This document shows, in pieces, positions 47,586-56,211 of a stretch of 64,000 nt of DNA. A program made the position numbers and the translations under genes. Under the pieces are notes generated by a model that was not told where the DNA came from, searched no databases, and worked only from the letters and a program-made list of their open reading frames with translations. Origin of the DNA: Acetobacter papayae JCM 25143 (GTDB lineage: Bacteria > Pseudomonadota > Alphaproteobacteria > Acetobacterales > Acetobacteraceae); contig NZ_BAIN01000010.1 of the NCBI RefSeq assembly GCF_000613285.1, positions 1 through 64,000 of the forward strand, in the 5' to 3' direction. Each line of letters opens with the position of its first letter. Position 1 is the stretch's first letter.

Positions 47586-48340
47586 TTACTCTCCCTGCCT
47601 GCCCAGAAAAGTCTGTTCCAGCATCTGCATATACGGGCGTTTGCGCAGCCGTGCATTGCCCGATGCCGCCTTGCCACCAGTAGCAACCGTAGTGGTGCCA
47701 CCAGCATTACCGCCAGCGTTACGCGATGCAGCAGGAGCGGCTTTTTTACCATCCCTGCTGGCCGCATCCGTTTTTTTGGTAACGGTCTCGCCTTATCTTT
47801 CTGCCCAGACGCGGCTTCTTCCACTGCCTTGCCTGCAACGGGCTGTTCCGCATCAGCCGGATCACCGGCCTGCTTTTCCAGCGGTTCTTCGCCCTGCGGT
47901 GCCGATACCTCAGACTGTTCGGCTTCCTGCGCTGCGGTTTTTTCTTCACGCAGTTGCTCAAGACGCAGATCAGCCGCTTTCTCGATCAGGTTTTCGAGCC
48001 TTTTTTCCTGAACCGGCAACTGCGTTACCAGTGCTTCCAGCCTGTCTGCTGCGGCATCCGCCTTATTGACTACACTGTCGAGTTCAACCCCGGCGAGCTT
48101 AGCCTGCTCCACCATGCGGCTGAGCGGACGCCCGCTGACCTCGCCTGCAATACGCAGCTTTTCAACGCCCTGATCAGCACTTTTGACGCTGCTTTCCAGT
48201 TTTTCAACCAGACCCAGCAGGCTTTCGCGGTCACGCTTGAGGTTGGACAGCACCCGGCCAAGATAGAAACTGTAGACTATTCCCAAAAACAGGAAAATCG
48301 ACAGCACGACCTCAATGATCATCTGGATCTGTGTCAGCAT
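47586..48340 (-). CDS. DUF6468-like flagellar-locus membrane protein (one frame break)
   Basis: The repaired protein is about 251 residues. An N-terminal transmembrane helix (IIEVVLSIFLFLGIVYSFYL) is followed by a long coiled coil (LKRDRESLLGLVEKLESSVK, LEALVTQLPVQEKRLENLIE), then an acidic/Ala-rich linker. At 47771-47777 seven A (coding strand) should be eight. Repair turns a frame of unlikely sequence into KKTDAASRDGKKAAPAA and the ending LRKRPYMQMLEQTFLGRQGE with a stop at 47586. This layout matches DUF6468 proteins next to fliM in Rhodospirillales. Function unknown. Confidence 0.7.
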
Positions 48341-48417
48341 CTGTCTGGTGTCCTTCAGTCTGACCGGGTTGACAGGTTACGCATCGGATACAGACATATC
48401 CTTGCGCCGTATAGCAT

Positions 48418-49648
48418 TTAAGCCGTTTTAGCGACGGCCTCGGCCGGGGCTGGCGTTGCAGCCGGGGCATCGGGCCCCGGGGGGTGCGGAAGATGCGGGT
48501 CAGGCGGCAGCAGACGCCGCTCTATCTTGACAGCGGAACTCCCGTGCAACTGCCCAAGACGCCCCTGAAACAACTGCGTCTGCCCGCACTGGAGCCTGAC
48601 ATGAATAGGCGTGCCTGCGCGATGCGGGAAGGTTATCTGCATACCGGGTTTGATACCCAGCACTTCCGCCAGCGGCACGGTTCTTTCTTCCAGCACCGCG
48701 GAAACCTCGACATCCGTTTCCATGATTTCGGATATCAGGTGATTTTCCCAGATTGAATCACGACCGAACCGCTCGCCCATGAACTGCTGGGAAAGCTGGT
48801 CACGCACGGTTCAAGTGTTGCGTAGGGGATAATCAGATCCAGATTGCCGCTACGGTCTTCCATGTCGATATGCAGCTTGGTCATGACCACGGCGTTGGAC
48901 GCACGGGCAATCGCTGCAAACCGGGAACTGACCTCCAAGCGCTCAAACGCCAGATCAATCGCACAGACAGGCTGAACGCCGAGGACAGATCATCCAGCGT
49001 GAGCGTAATCAGTTTTTCGATCAGCGCACGTTCAATGGCTGTATGCGGGCGGTTTTCTGGTCCGGCATGCCCGGTGCCGCGTGGGCCACCCATAAGGATG
49101 TCGATAATGGAATAAGACAGCGAGGAATCAACAACCACAAGCCCGTAATTCTCCCACTGCACCGCCTTGAACACGGCAAAGAGCGAGGAAGAAGGAACGG
49201 TGTTCATGTAATCGCCAAAACACATGGAGCGCATGCTCTCCATCGTGATTTCGACGTTGTCATTGGTAAAGTTACGCAGCGTGGAAGACAGGAGCCGCAC
49301 AAGCCGGTCGAAAACGATTTCGAGCATCGGCAGGCGCTCGTAAGCAACAAACCCTGCCTTGATGATACGCTCTATGCCTGTTTCTTCACGCACAGGGTGC
49401 GCTGAAAACGTATTGCCCAGCAGACTGTCGATTTCGGACTGGTCGAGCACATGCCCGCTCATGGAAGCAGCATCATGCTCCGCATCATCGTGCTCATCCT
49501 GTGCGGAGGCTGCGGCCTCTACATGATCAGACTCTTCGGCATGCGAGGCCTGCATGTCCGCGCCGACATGAGCCTCATCCGTGGTTGCCTCATGCGGCTC
49601 GCCACCAGCCATCGTGTCTTCTGCATCCTGCATGTCGTTTTTCGCCAC
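48418..49648 (-). CDS. fliM: Flagellar motor switch protein FliM (two frame breaks)
   Basis: C-ring switch protein that binds phospho-CheY. The N-terminus is acidic and His-rich for about 60 residues before HVLDQSEIDSLLGN, the CheY-P binding peptide. The middle domain has FVAYERLPMLEIVFDRLVRL, TMESMRSMCFGDYMNTVPSS and LFAVFKAVQWENYGLVVVDS. The C-terminal SpoA part includes VLEERTVPLAEVLGIKPGMQ. Breaks at about 48976 and 48807-48808 each need one base; repair gives AIDLAFERLEVSSRFAAIAR and ATLEPVRDQLSQQFMGERFG. The repaired length is about 410 residues; the N-terminal extension before the CheY-binding motif is unusually long. It follows fliL. Confidence 0.92.
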
Positions 49649-49707
49649 GGTTTTAATAAATTAGCCCAAATGCACCAGAAAACCCCACCCACAAAAAGAC
49701 CACGGGC

Positions 49708-50222
49708 CTACTGGACAAGGAATTCGACAAAATACAGGTTTCTGACTTCCAGCGGCGCTAGTTCCACCCTCAGGCGGCGCATAATGCTTCATGAAGCCGG
49801 TAAATACCGTTGCCACGGATATCCTGCGGGCGGGTTTCGTGCAGGTATGTCTGAAAAATATCCTGAATCTGCGGCACGATATTCTGCAAGGCCGCCTCGT
49901 TCGGGGCTCCGACAACTTCCACCTTGGCAGTCAGTTTGACATAAACCGGCCTACCATCGCCACTATCAAGGTTGGAGACAATGGTGGGGATACCCAGAAT
50001 GATCGGCGGATGCAGAGCATCCTGTGCCATCTTGCTATTGCTGGCCATTGTGCTGCCAACAGATTTGAAGAACCTGTCCTTCGCCCAGAAGCCACCGCCC
50101 ACCAGCAGAAGAAGCACGACCACAACCACGCCGATAATGACCAGCTTCTTTTTCTTGGCCGCACCCGCATGTGCATCCGCGGCATTAGCGGCAGCTGCGC
50201 CGTCGGTTACAGTTTCACTCAT
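49708..50222 (-). CDS. fliL: Flagellar basal-body protein FliL (one frame break)
   Basis: A stator-associated membrane protein. It has a cytoplasmic Ala-rich start, a KKKKL stop-transfer flank, the transmembrane helix VIIGVVVVVLLLLVGGGFWA, and a periplasmic FliL domain (GDGRPVYVKLTAKVEVVGAP, NIVPQIQDIFQTYLHETRPQ). At 49782 an AA pair reads A on the coding strand; repair continues LHEALMRRLRVELAPLEVRN and LYFVEFLVQ to a stop at 49708, the classical FliL ending. The repaired length is about 171 residues. fliM starts 59 bases later. Confidence 0.92.
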
Positions 50223-50473
50223 TTCTGGGCGGCTCCGGTATCATGAGAACACGTATGTAGTACGGTCACTCTAGCGAGAGTTCCATGCGGGCTCAATGGC
50301 TTCGACCTGCCATGAACCGTTAAATCATGAATGAAACGACGGCTCACGGCAGCACAAAGCCCGGAACCGGAAATGTAAAACGGCCTTACACTTCTGCACG
50401 AAGCATAAAGCCGCATTACTCTGTACCAGACACAAAGCGGGAAACCCGAAGCCCCCGCCCGTTCAGGCCCAGC

Positions 50474-52171
50474 TTACTGGATCATTGCGATCGTTGCCTG
50501 AAGCATCGTGTTGGCCGACGTCACCACCTTGGTGTTAGCCGTGTAAGCTTCCTGCGCCACGATCATGGAGGACAGATCTTTCGTCAGATCGGTTGTTGAG
50601 GATTCAACATAACCGACCGAAAGCGTGCCCGTGCCATTTTCGCCAGAAACACCAATATTCGCATTGCCTGAAGACGTTGTGGCCACATAAGCCTGCCCGT
50701 CCACAGCTTCCAGACCGTTCACATTGGCAAAGTTAGCCAGCGCGATCTTGCCAATCAGCTGCGTGCCGGTGCTGAACTGCGCCATGACGGAACCATCGCT
50801 GGTGATTTCCGCACCTTCATAGGTGCCGGTGGAAATGCTGTCGCTGGTAATCGCGGTGGTGTCGGTATAGGGCGAAGAACTACCGAGTTTGACCGAGCTG
50901 GAGGTCAGGTTCATCGTCTGGGTTGTGCCACTGGAATCCGTAAAGGAGATGCTGCCAGTGGTGGAGCCATTGATGGTGTCGATGGAGCCATCGGACTTGA
51001 ACGTCACCTGAGCCGTGGTCGAGTCAGACGTGGAGGTTGAATACGGGTCCACCAGCTTGACGGTCCAGGTCTGTTCGTCGTTCACGGTGGAGGCTGTCGT
51101 CGTATTCTTGGTCCACAGGGCCGAAACTGTGCTGCCGTCAGACAGTGTCAGCGGCGTGGTCATGTAGGTGTCGTCCGTGCCGGTTTCCGCAGCAATATTG
51201 ACCGCACCGCTCGTGGAATCCATGGTCAGGGTATTGCCGGTGCCCGCAACCAGAGTGCTACCCTGCGACGTACTGGCCGTGCCGCTGCTCGAAGTCGCAA
51301 CCACTGTACCGCTGGTGGAACCAATGCTCCCCAGATCAAGCTTGATGGTCTGGGCCACGCCGTTATACGTCGCGGTGATAGGAATTTCAGCCGAGGTGCC
51401 GGTCGTATTGGCCACAACCGAACCGGTTGCATCCGTAACCGACGTCATGGCACCAGTGCTGCTGTCGAAGGTGACGATGTAGGGCGAAGGCGATGCATTG
51501 CTGATCGCGCCGCTACCATCGGCATCATAAGCCTGCACAGTCCATTTGGAGCTATCAGACGTGCTCTGCGTCCATACCAGACCGATCTGATGCGCCGTGC
51601 CCGTGGAATCGTAAACGGTGGTCGGAGCCGTGGTGTAGGTCTGATCCGTGCCCGTTGACGTACCCACCGTGGAGGTTGACGTCAGGGTCGTGGTTTCTGT
51701 CGGCTTGAACGTCACGTTGGAAACGTTGAGCTGCGTCAGCGTTGTGCCAAGCGTGCCGGTGGACTGATCCACCATATAGCCTTCAAGGTAATACCCACTG
51801 GTGTTGACCAGATAACCGGACTTGTCCTCATACACTTCGCCGTTGCGGGTGTAGTAGGTCTGGCCGCTGCTCGTTCCCTTGGAAACGACAAAGAGCCCGT
51901 CGCCCGAAATCGAGGTCGCCAGCGCATCGGTGCTGGTGGAGGACGTCCCCTGGTTATCCACGTGCTGGATGGTCAGGGCAGCGACAGAATCGGAAACATC
52001 GGCCGAGGCGCTGTTACCGCCCGCACCCGCCACAAAGTCCTGAAAGGCCGTTGTGGTCGCCTTGTAGCCAACGGTCTGGCTATTGGCGATGTTATTACTG
52101 AGATTGGTAAATGCGGTCGACTGCGCGTTAATACCGCTTACGGCCGTTGAAAGGGCATTGAAAACCGACAT
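50474..52171 (-). CDS. flgE: Flagellar hook protein FlgE
   Basis: A 565-residue hook subunit. The N-terminus MSVFNALSTAVSGINAQSTA and NLSNNIANSQTVGYKATTTA, and the C-terminus YVESSTTDLTKDLSSMIVAQ and EAYTANTKVVTSANTMLQAT, are the axial motifs. The central part is enlarged and Ser/Thr-rich, with two hook-type modules (TTVYDSTGTAHQIGLVWTQS with WTVQAYDADG; VSALWTKN with WTVKLVDPYS). The same pair of modules occurs in the DUF1217 protein at 36307-38061. A longer frame to 52315 exists, but AGGGACAGCTC before 52171 and the family start support the shorter form. Confidence 0.95.
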   Translation of the reverse strand: MSVFNALSTAVSGINAQSTAFTNLSNNIANSQTVGYKATTTAFQDFVAGAGGNSASADVSDSVAALTIQHVDNQGTSSTSTDALATSISGDGLFVVSKGTSSGQTYYTRNGEVYEDKSGYLVNTSGYYLEGYMVDQSTGTLGTTLTQLNVSNVTFKPTETTTLTSTSTVGTSTGTDQTYTTAPTTVYDSTGTAHQIGLVWTQSTSDSSKWTVQAYDADGSGAISNASPSPYIVTFDSSTGAMTSVTDATGSVVANTTGTSAEIPITATYNGVAQTIKLDLGSIGSTSGTVVATSSSGTASTSQGSTLVAGTGNTLTMDSTSGAVNIAAETGTDDTYMTTPLTLSDGSTVSALWTKNTTTASTVNDEQTWTVKLVDPYSTSTSDSTTAQVTFKSDGSIDTINGSTTGSISFTDSSGTTQTMNLTSSSVKLGSSSPYTDTTAITSDSISTGTYEGAEITSDGSVMAQFSTGTQLIGKIALANFANVNGLEAVDGQAYVATTSSGNANIGVSGENGTGTLSVGYVESSTTDLTKDLSSMIVAQEAYTANTKVVTSANTMLQATIAMIQ

Positions 52172-52335
52172 GAGCTGTCCCTGCCTTGCGCGCGCTGCTG
52201 TCCGTCCCGTCCGCTTTTCAGCAGAATGACCGTTTACCCTGCCCCTACCACCCTGCACGGGGAAAGCAGAAACCGGATTCCCGACCACACGAGCATGGAA
52301 TGGCGGCTGAAACATTCCCAGCGCGACACATACTG

Positions 52336-52381
52336 CCTTGCGTTTGATTAGTGAGTAGCATGCCTGCCATGAAACGCAAGG
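52336..52381. repeat. 10-bp perfect inverted repeat upstream of flgE
   Basis: CCTTGCGTTT at 52336-52345 and AAACGCAAGG at 52372-52381 enclose 26 bases containing GCATGC and CCATG, followed by TTTT on the plus strand. It lies between flgE and flhB, both on the minus strand, so it could be an flhB terminator read the other way, or an operator for flgE. Function unknown. Confidence 0.6.
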
Positions 52382-52430
52382 TTTTCCTAACTATTACCCC
52401 CAGAAAACTGCGCCTTCGGGTCAGGAACGC

Positions 52431-53519
52431 TTAATTCCGCCGCACAACCCGCGATCCGGGGGTTTTGAGCTTCATCACATAGGCAATGATCGCCGCGACA
52501 GGCTGAAAATATTCGGGCGGGATCTCGGAATCCACTGGCAGGGTATACAGGCCACGGGCCAGTGTCGGGTTACGCACCACGGGCACTTTTGCATCTTCCG
52601 CTGTCATACGGATACGCGCCGCCAGATCATCCATACCCTTGGCCACGATCCGGGGGGCTGTATCAGTGCCACTCTGATATTCGAGCGCCACGGCGTAATG
52701 GGTCGGGTTAGTGACCACAACCGTGGCGTTTTTGACTGCCTGAAGCATACGCTGCCGCGCCCGCCTGCGGCGAATCTGCTGCCGCTTGCCTTTGATATGT
52801 GGATCACCCTCGGTCTGCCGGGTTTCTTCCTTGATATCCTGAAAGCTCATCCGCAACCCGGTCATACGGTGATAGCGGGTCCACATGTCATCCAGCAGGG
52901 CAATGCCGCTCTGCACCACCAGAATTGTAAGCGTTGCGTACAAAAACCACGACACCAGTTCCGATGTCAGATGTGTAAAGCTCCAGCGCTCGGCCTCCGG
53001 CGCCACATGAACCGTACCTTTGGCCACCCCATACAGCAGCAGACCAAACACACAGAACTTGATCAGGCTTTTGAGCACTTCCACCAGATTGGTGACACTG
53101 AATACCCGTTTGATCCCTTTCAGGGGGGAAAGGCGCGTGATGTCGAATGCAACAGCTTCCGGCCTAAACAGAAAACCTGTTTGTATAAAACCAAAGACTA
53201 CAACCGTAACCATAATGACCAGCACCAAAGGCCCGGCTAGTCGCGCCCCTTCGATCAGCGCCTGCATGGTTGCGCCATATATGGCAGCATTATCTTGGGG
53301 AATACCGTCAAAATGTTCCATGAGCGCGCGCATACGGTGCACAAACACCCGCGCCGCTTCTGCTGTTTCCATGGTGAAAACCATAAGAAACAGAGCCAGA
53401 ACAACAAACATCTGCAATTCGCGCGACTGGGCAACATTACCCTCCTCGCGCGCGGTTTCAAGCCGTTTGCCTGTCGGGTCTTGTGACCGCTCGCCCCCGC
53501 CGGCTCCTTCTTCCGCCAT
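52431..53519 (-). CDS. flhB: Flagellar export switch protein FlhB
   Basis: A 362-residue export-gate protein controlling hook-to-filament substrate switching. Four transmembrane helices (LFLMVFTMETAEA, LVLVIMVTVVVFGFIQTGFL, LIKFCVFGLLLYGVAKG, TLTILVVQSGIALLDDMW) precede the cytoplasmic domain with the autocleavage motif TNPTHYAVALEYQ. The N-terminus has the usual RSQDPTGKRLETAREEGNVA. It starts 12 bases after fliR, as the last gene of fliE-fliQ-fliR-flhB. Confidence 0.97.
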   Translation of the reverse strand: MAEEGAGGGERSQDPTGKRLETAREEGNVAQSRELQMFVVLALFLMVFTMETAEAARVFVHRMRALMEHFDGIPQDNAAIYGATMQALIEGARLAGPLVLVIMVTVVVFGFIQTGFLFRPEAVAFDITRLSPLKGIKRVFSVTNLVEVLKSLIKFCVFGLLLYGVAKGTVHVAPEAERWSFTHLTSELVSWFLYATLTILVVQSGIALLDDMWTRYHRMTGLRMSFQDIKEETRQTEGDPHIKGKRQQIRRRRARQRMLQAVKNATVVVTNPTHYAVALEYQSGTDTAPRIVAKGMDDLAARIRMTAEDAKVPVVRNPTLARGLYTLPVDSEIPPEYFQPVAAIIAYVMKLKTPGSRVVRRN

Positions 53520-53531
53520 GGCAACCCGCCC

Positions 53532-54350
53532 CTAATGCCGCGTTGGGCCTGCCCCAATACCGGGCAGTCCCAAAAGCAGATCGCCCATTTTTTCCTGCCA
53601 GACCCCGGACATAACCTGCAGCAGCACGGCCAGCAGCAGAACGCCCCCAAGAATCTGGGCAGGCATGGCAATGCCATACACCTGTATCGTGGGCAGCAGA
53701 CGGTTAAGCACACCCAGCATGGCCGGCCACAAAGTGCCAATCAGCACAAAAGGGGCGGCAAGCTGCATGGCCAGAGCAAAACTCTGCGCCGTGGTGCGGA
53801 TTACGCTACTGGCCATATCGTCAATCATGGGCATCTGTCCGGGCGGGAACAGGGTGTAAGACCCCACAACAGCAGCCAACGGCAACACATAAAGCCCGGT
53901 AGACAGGAAAATGACCGGCACCATGGAGGCACCCAGATGGCTGAGCGCTGTACTGCCCGCCCCCAGTTCCGCATCCGGCTGCAAAACGCTAGCTAGGCCG
54001 GTCAGTACTGCGATGATCTGCATGGCGATGTTCATAGCCAGCGCAATCAGCTTGGCCAGCCAGCCGATAAACCCGCCGCACAGCAGTTCACCTGCAATAA
54101 TCGCCACAATCAGGAACGGACGGTGTATGGCCGCCCCCGTTACTAGAGAGAGCTTATCCTGCACGACCGGCAGAATGGCAAAAGTTGTTACGAGCGCCAC
54201 CCCTGCCCGCACCTGCATGGGCGATGTCTGCTCCCCCAGGCCGGGAGATGTCATGACCAGAGCACTCACCCGGCAAAGCACCACCAGAAACATGGCAGCC
54301 AGTTCGGCCACGGAGCCACCGGGGAAAAGGGAGGTTATAGCCATGTCCAC
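53532..54350 (-). CDS. fliR: Flagellar export gate protein FliR
   Basis: A 272-residue membrane protein of the FliPQR core channel with six hydrophobic segments (FLVVLCRVSALVMTSPGLGE, ELLCGGFIGWLAKLIALAMN, LGASMVPVIFLSTGLYVLPL, ILGGVLLLAVLLQVMSGVWQ). ATG 54350 or 54344 are both possible starts. fliQ ends 28 bases upstream and flhB follows at 53519. fliP is not in the window. Confidence 0.94.
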   Translation of the reverse strand: MDMAITSLFPGGSVAELAAMFLVVLCRVSALVMTSPGLGEQTSPMQVRAGVALVTTFAILPVVQDKLSLVTGAAIHRPFLIVAIIAGELLCGGFIGWLAKLIALAMNIAMQIIAVLTGLASVLQPDAELGAGSTALSHLGASMVPVIFLSTGLYVLPLAAVVGSYTLFPPGQMPMIDDMASSVIRTTAQSFALAMQLAAPFVLIGTLWPAMLGVLNRLLPTIQVYGIAMPAQILGGVLLLAVLLQVMSGVWQEKMGDLLLGLPGIGAGPTRH

Positions 54351-54378
54351 ACCAGCCCCTTACGCGCTGGCCACCCCA

Positions 54379-54654
54379 TTACGAACCGCCAACCAGAATC
54401 ATCTGATCGAAAATGGTGTGGGCGTAGGTATTGAGCGTGGAATACATGAAAGACCCCGTCAGAAGCAGGGCCCCAATGGCAGCAATAAATTTCGGCACAA
54501 AGGAAAGTGTTGCTTCGTTGATCTGCGTCATAGCCTGAAACAGCGAGACGAGAACACCAGCACAGAGGGACGCCAGAAGCGACGGCGCCCCCATTTTTAC
54601 GGCAACAACCAGCGTCTGTCGCAATATTTCATGGACATCGACCGTATGGTTCAC
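54379..54654 (-). CDS. fliQ: Flagellar export gate protein FliQ
   Basis: A 91-residue protein with two transmembrane helices: VHEILRQTLVVAVKMGAPSL and LASLCAGVLVSLFQAMTQIN, then ATLSFVPKFIAAIGALLLTG. The QAMTQINEATLSFVPK loop is the FliQ hallmark. It lies between fliE and fliR with short gaps in one minus-strand operon. Confidence 0.96.
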   Translation of the reverse strand: MNHTVDVHEILRQTLVVAVKMGAPSLLASLCAGVLVSLFQAMTQINEATLSFVPKFIAAIGALLLTGSFMYSTLNTYAHTIFDQMILVGGS

Positions 54655-54665
54655 GGAACCATGCC

Positions 54666-55013
54666 TTAGATCGACATTTTCATGACATCCTGATACGCCT
54701 GCACGATCTTGTCGCGCACGGTCGTAACGCTCTGCAGGGTCAGTTTGGCTTCTGCTACCGAGGTAGCGATATCAGTCAGGTTACCCTGCCCGGACACACC
54801 AAGTGCTGTCTGGGCTTCGGATGTTTTCTGGGTCTGGATCGCACTCTGAATGGCCCCGTTCAGCACAGAACCAAAGCTGGAAACAACATCGGAAGAAGAC
54901 CCCGTACTCTCATCACCCGCCAGACCATCGGTGGACGCATTAAGGGTCTGCTGTGTCTGCCCGTAAGCATTAAGCGCATCAACACTGCGCGTCGCGAGGT
55001 CGCTCGTTATCAT
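54666..55013 (-). CDS. fliE: Flagellar MS ring-rod junction protein FliE
   Basis: A 115-residue protein with an extended Ser/Asp-rich N-terminus and the conserved C-terminal helices LTDIATSVAEAKLTLQSVTT and VRDKIVQAYQDVMKMSI. FliE connects the MS ring to the FlgB rod. It heads the fliE-fliQ-fliR-flhB operon, whereas flgB and flgC are about 32 kb away, which is a split of the usual flgBC-fliE unit. Confidence 0.94.
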   Translation of the reverse strand: MITSDLATRSVDALNAYGQTQQTLNASTDGLAGDESTGSSSDVVSSFGSVLNGAIQSAIQTQKTSEAQTALGVSGQGNLTDIATSVAEAKLTLQSVTTVRDKIVQAYQDVMKMSI

Positions 55014-55373
55014 TTCAGGCCCTGTGTCTGATCCGCCAAAATCGCCACCGGCAGGGCAAAACCCCGCCTGATACGTACCGCGTGTAAACTAGCCATTAAG
55101 ACATCACAAGACCAGAGTCTTTTCACCACCACGCCACACTGTCACACTCTTTTCCCGCCCTGTGTGATAGCGACGAAACAGCAGACAAAGACCACATCCA
55201 CCGGCAAGGCAGGCAAATCCCTCGGCCCTTTAGCTGCATAGTCATGGCAAGATTTTGCAGGATACGGTACTCTGCCGCCCAAGACAGACATGCTCCACTC
55301 CGATCAGGGCGCGACAGCCAGCCCGGCAGACCACGGGCCAGCAAGGCCATTCGAAAGCAGGAATTTTAAACGC
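55014..55373. other. Divergent region upstream of fliE and an exported-protein gene
   Basis: 360 bases with no supported gene. It must contain the fliE promoter (minus) and the promoter of the exported protein at 55374 (plus). I saw CATTAAGACATCACAAG around 55095 but no confident sigma-factor or CtrA motif. AGGA at 55361 serves the downstream start. Confidence 0.45.
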
Positions 55374-56048
55374 ATGAGGCATTCACTCCCGCTCGCAGGC
55401 ATCGTGGCACAGTATAAAGCCATACGCACGGCATCCCTGCTTGGCGGCATGGTCACTCTGGGCCTGCTCGCATCGCAGGCCCATGCAACTGGCAAAGCTG
55501 CACAGGACATGTCAGCAGACATGGCAGGCCACCACTCCGATATGCCCAATGTTGGTGATGATGGACTGCGCTGCCCCGCCGGAGCCGTACATATTGCGGA
55601 AGTGCGCGGCATACTCCGCCAAGGGGGCGATTCCGGGCAGGATCAGCTTCTTGGCGCTGCCTCTGTCGAAGTCTGCGCCAATGATGCCACCAAGTTTTCC
55701 GATATCGTCATCCGCGGGGCTTCCACGGCTGATACGGGCAACACATCAGCAGGCGAAAAAACCGGCGTGGATGGCACAATCCAGATTCGTGGCCGCACCG
55801 CGCAGATGGACTCCAACATCTATGCCCCTATCAGCGCTGCGGATCTGGCGCAGTGCGCCCAGCAGCAGGACTCCGCGCCCCCGGCCCAGGATGGAGCCGC
55901 CGTCTGCAAACCCCACCCCTTTGTGGCCAGTTTTTCCGGCACATGGGTTTTCGGTATCGGAAAATGGACAAATTTTCACGTGGGAACGGACACCGCCGGG
56001 AACCCCATAACGCTGATGGTCCGCATTTCCAACGGACCGCTCGAATAA
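55374..56048 (+). CDS. Exported protein of unknown function between fliE and fliC
   Basis: A 224-residue protein with a signal peptide: basic start, hydrophobic core TASLLGGMVTLGLLASQAHA and a likely cleavage after AHA. The mature part has four Cys (LRCPAGAVHI, VEVCANDATK, DLAQCAQQQD, AAVCKPHPF), enough for two disulphides, and ends FASFSGTWVFGIG-type beta sequence (WTNFHVGTDTAGNPITLMVR). ATG 55374 is chosen with AGGA upstream; an upstream frame start at 55290 would hide the signal peptide. Family not recognised. Its position just before fliC suggests, but does not prove, a motility or envelope role. Confidence 0.68.
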   Translation: MRHSLPLAGIVAQYKAIRTASLLGGMVTLGLLASQAHATGKAAQDMSADMAGHHSDMPNVGDDGLRCPAGAVHIAEVRGILRQGGDSGQDQLLGAASVEVCANDATKFSDIVIRGASTADTGNTSAGEKTGVDGTIQIRGRTAQMDSNIYAPISAADLAQCAQQQDSAPPAQDGAAVCKPHPFVASFSGTWVFGIGKWTNFHVGTDTAGNPITLMVRISNGPLE

Positions 56049-56172
56049 GAAAATCCATTCATTTCAGTGTGTTATAAAAAATATCGGGCTTTTTTGTTTT
56101 TTTCGTCCTGACAGAATGAAAGTCAAAATCTGGTAACTTTCTCTTAGCCATTTCGGGCTTTACTGACCAAGA

Positions 56173-56188
56173 ACTGGCGAGGGCCAGT
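56173..56188 (+). promoter_or_regulatory. Hairpin in the flagellin mRNA leader
   Basis: ACTGGC and GCCAGT form a perfect 6-bp stem with a GAGG tetraloop, ending 23 bases before the fliC GTG and 12 bases before its GGAG ribosome site. In Caulobacter the flagellin leader is bound by FlbT; this stem-loop is a plausible counterpart. No flbT is in the window. Confidence 0.5.
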
Positions 56189-56211
56189 CCGATTTGGCAT
56201 GGAGAATACTC

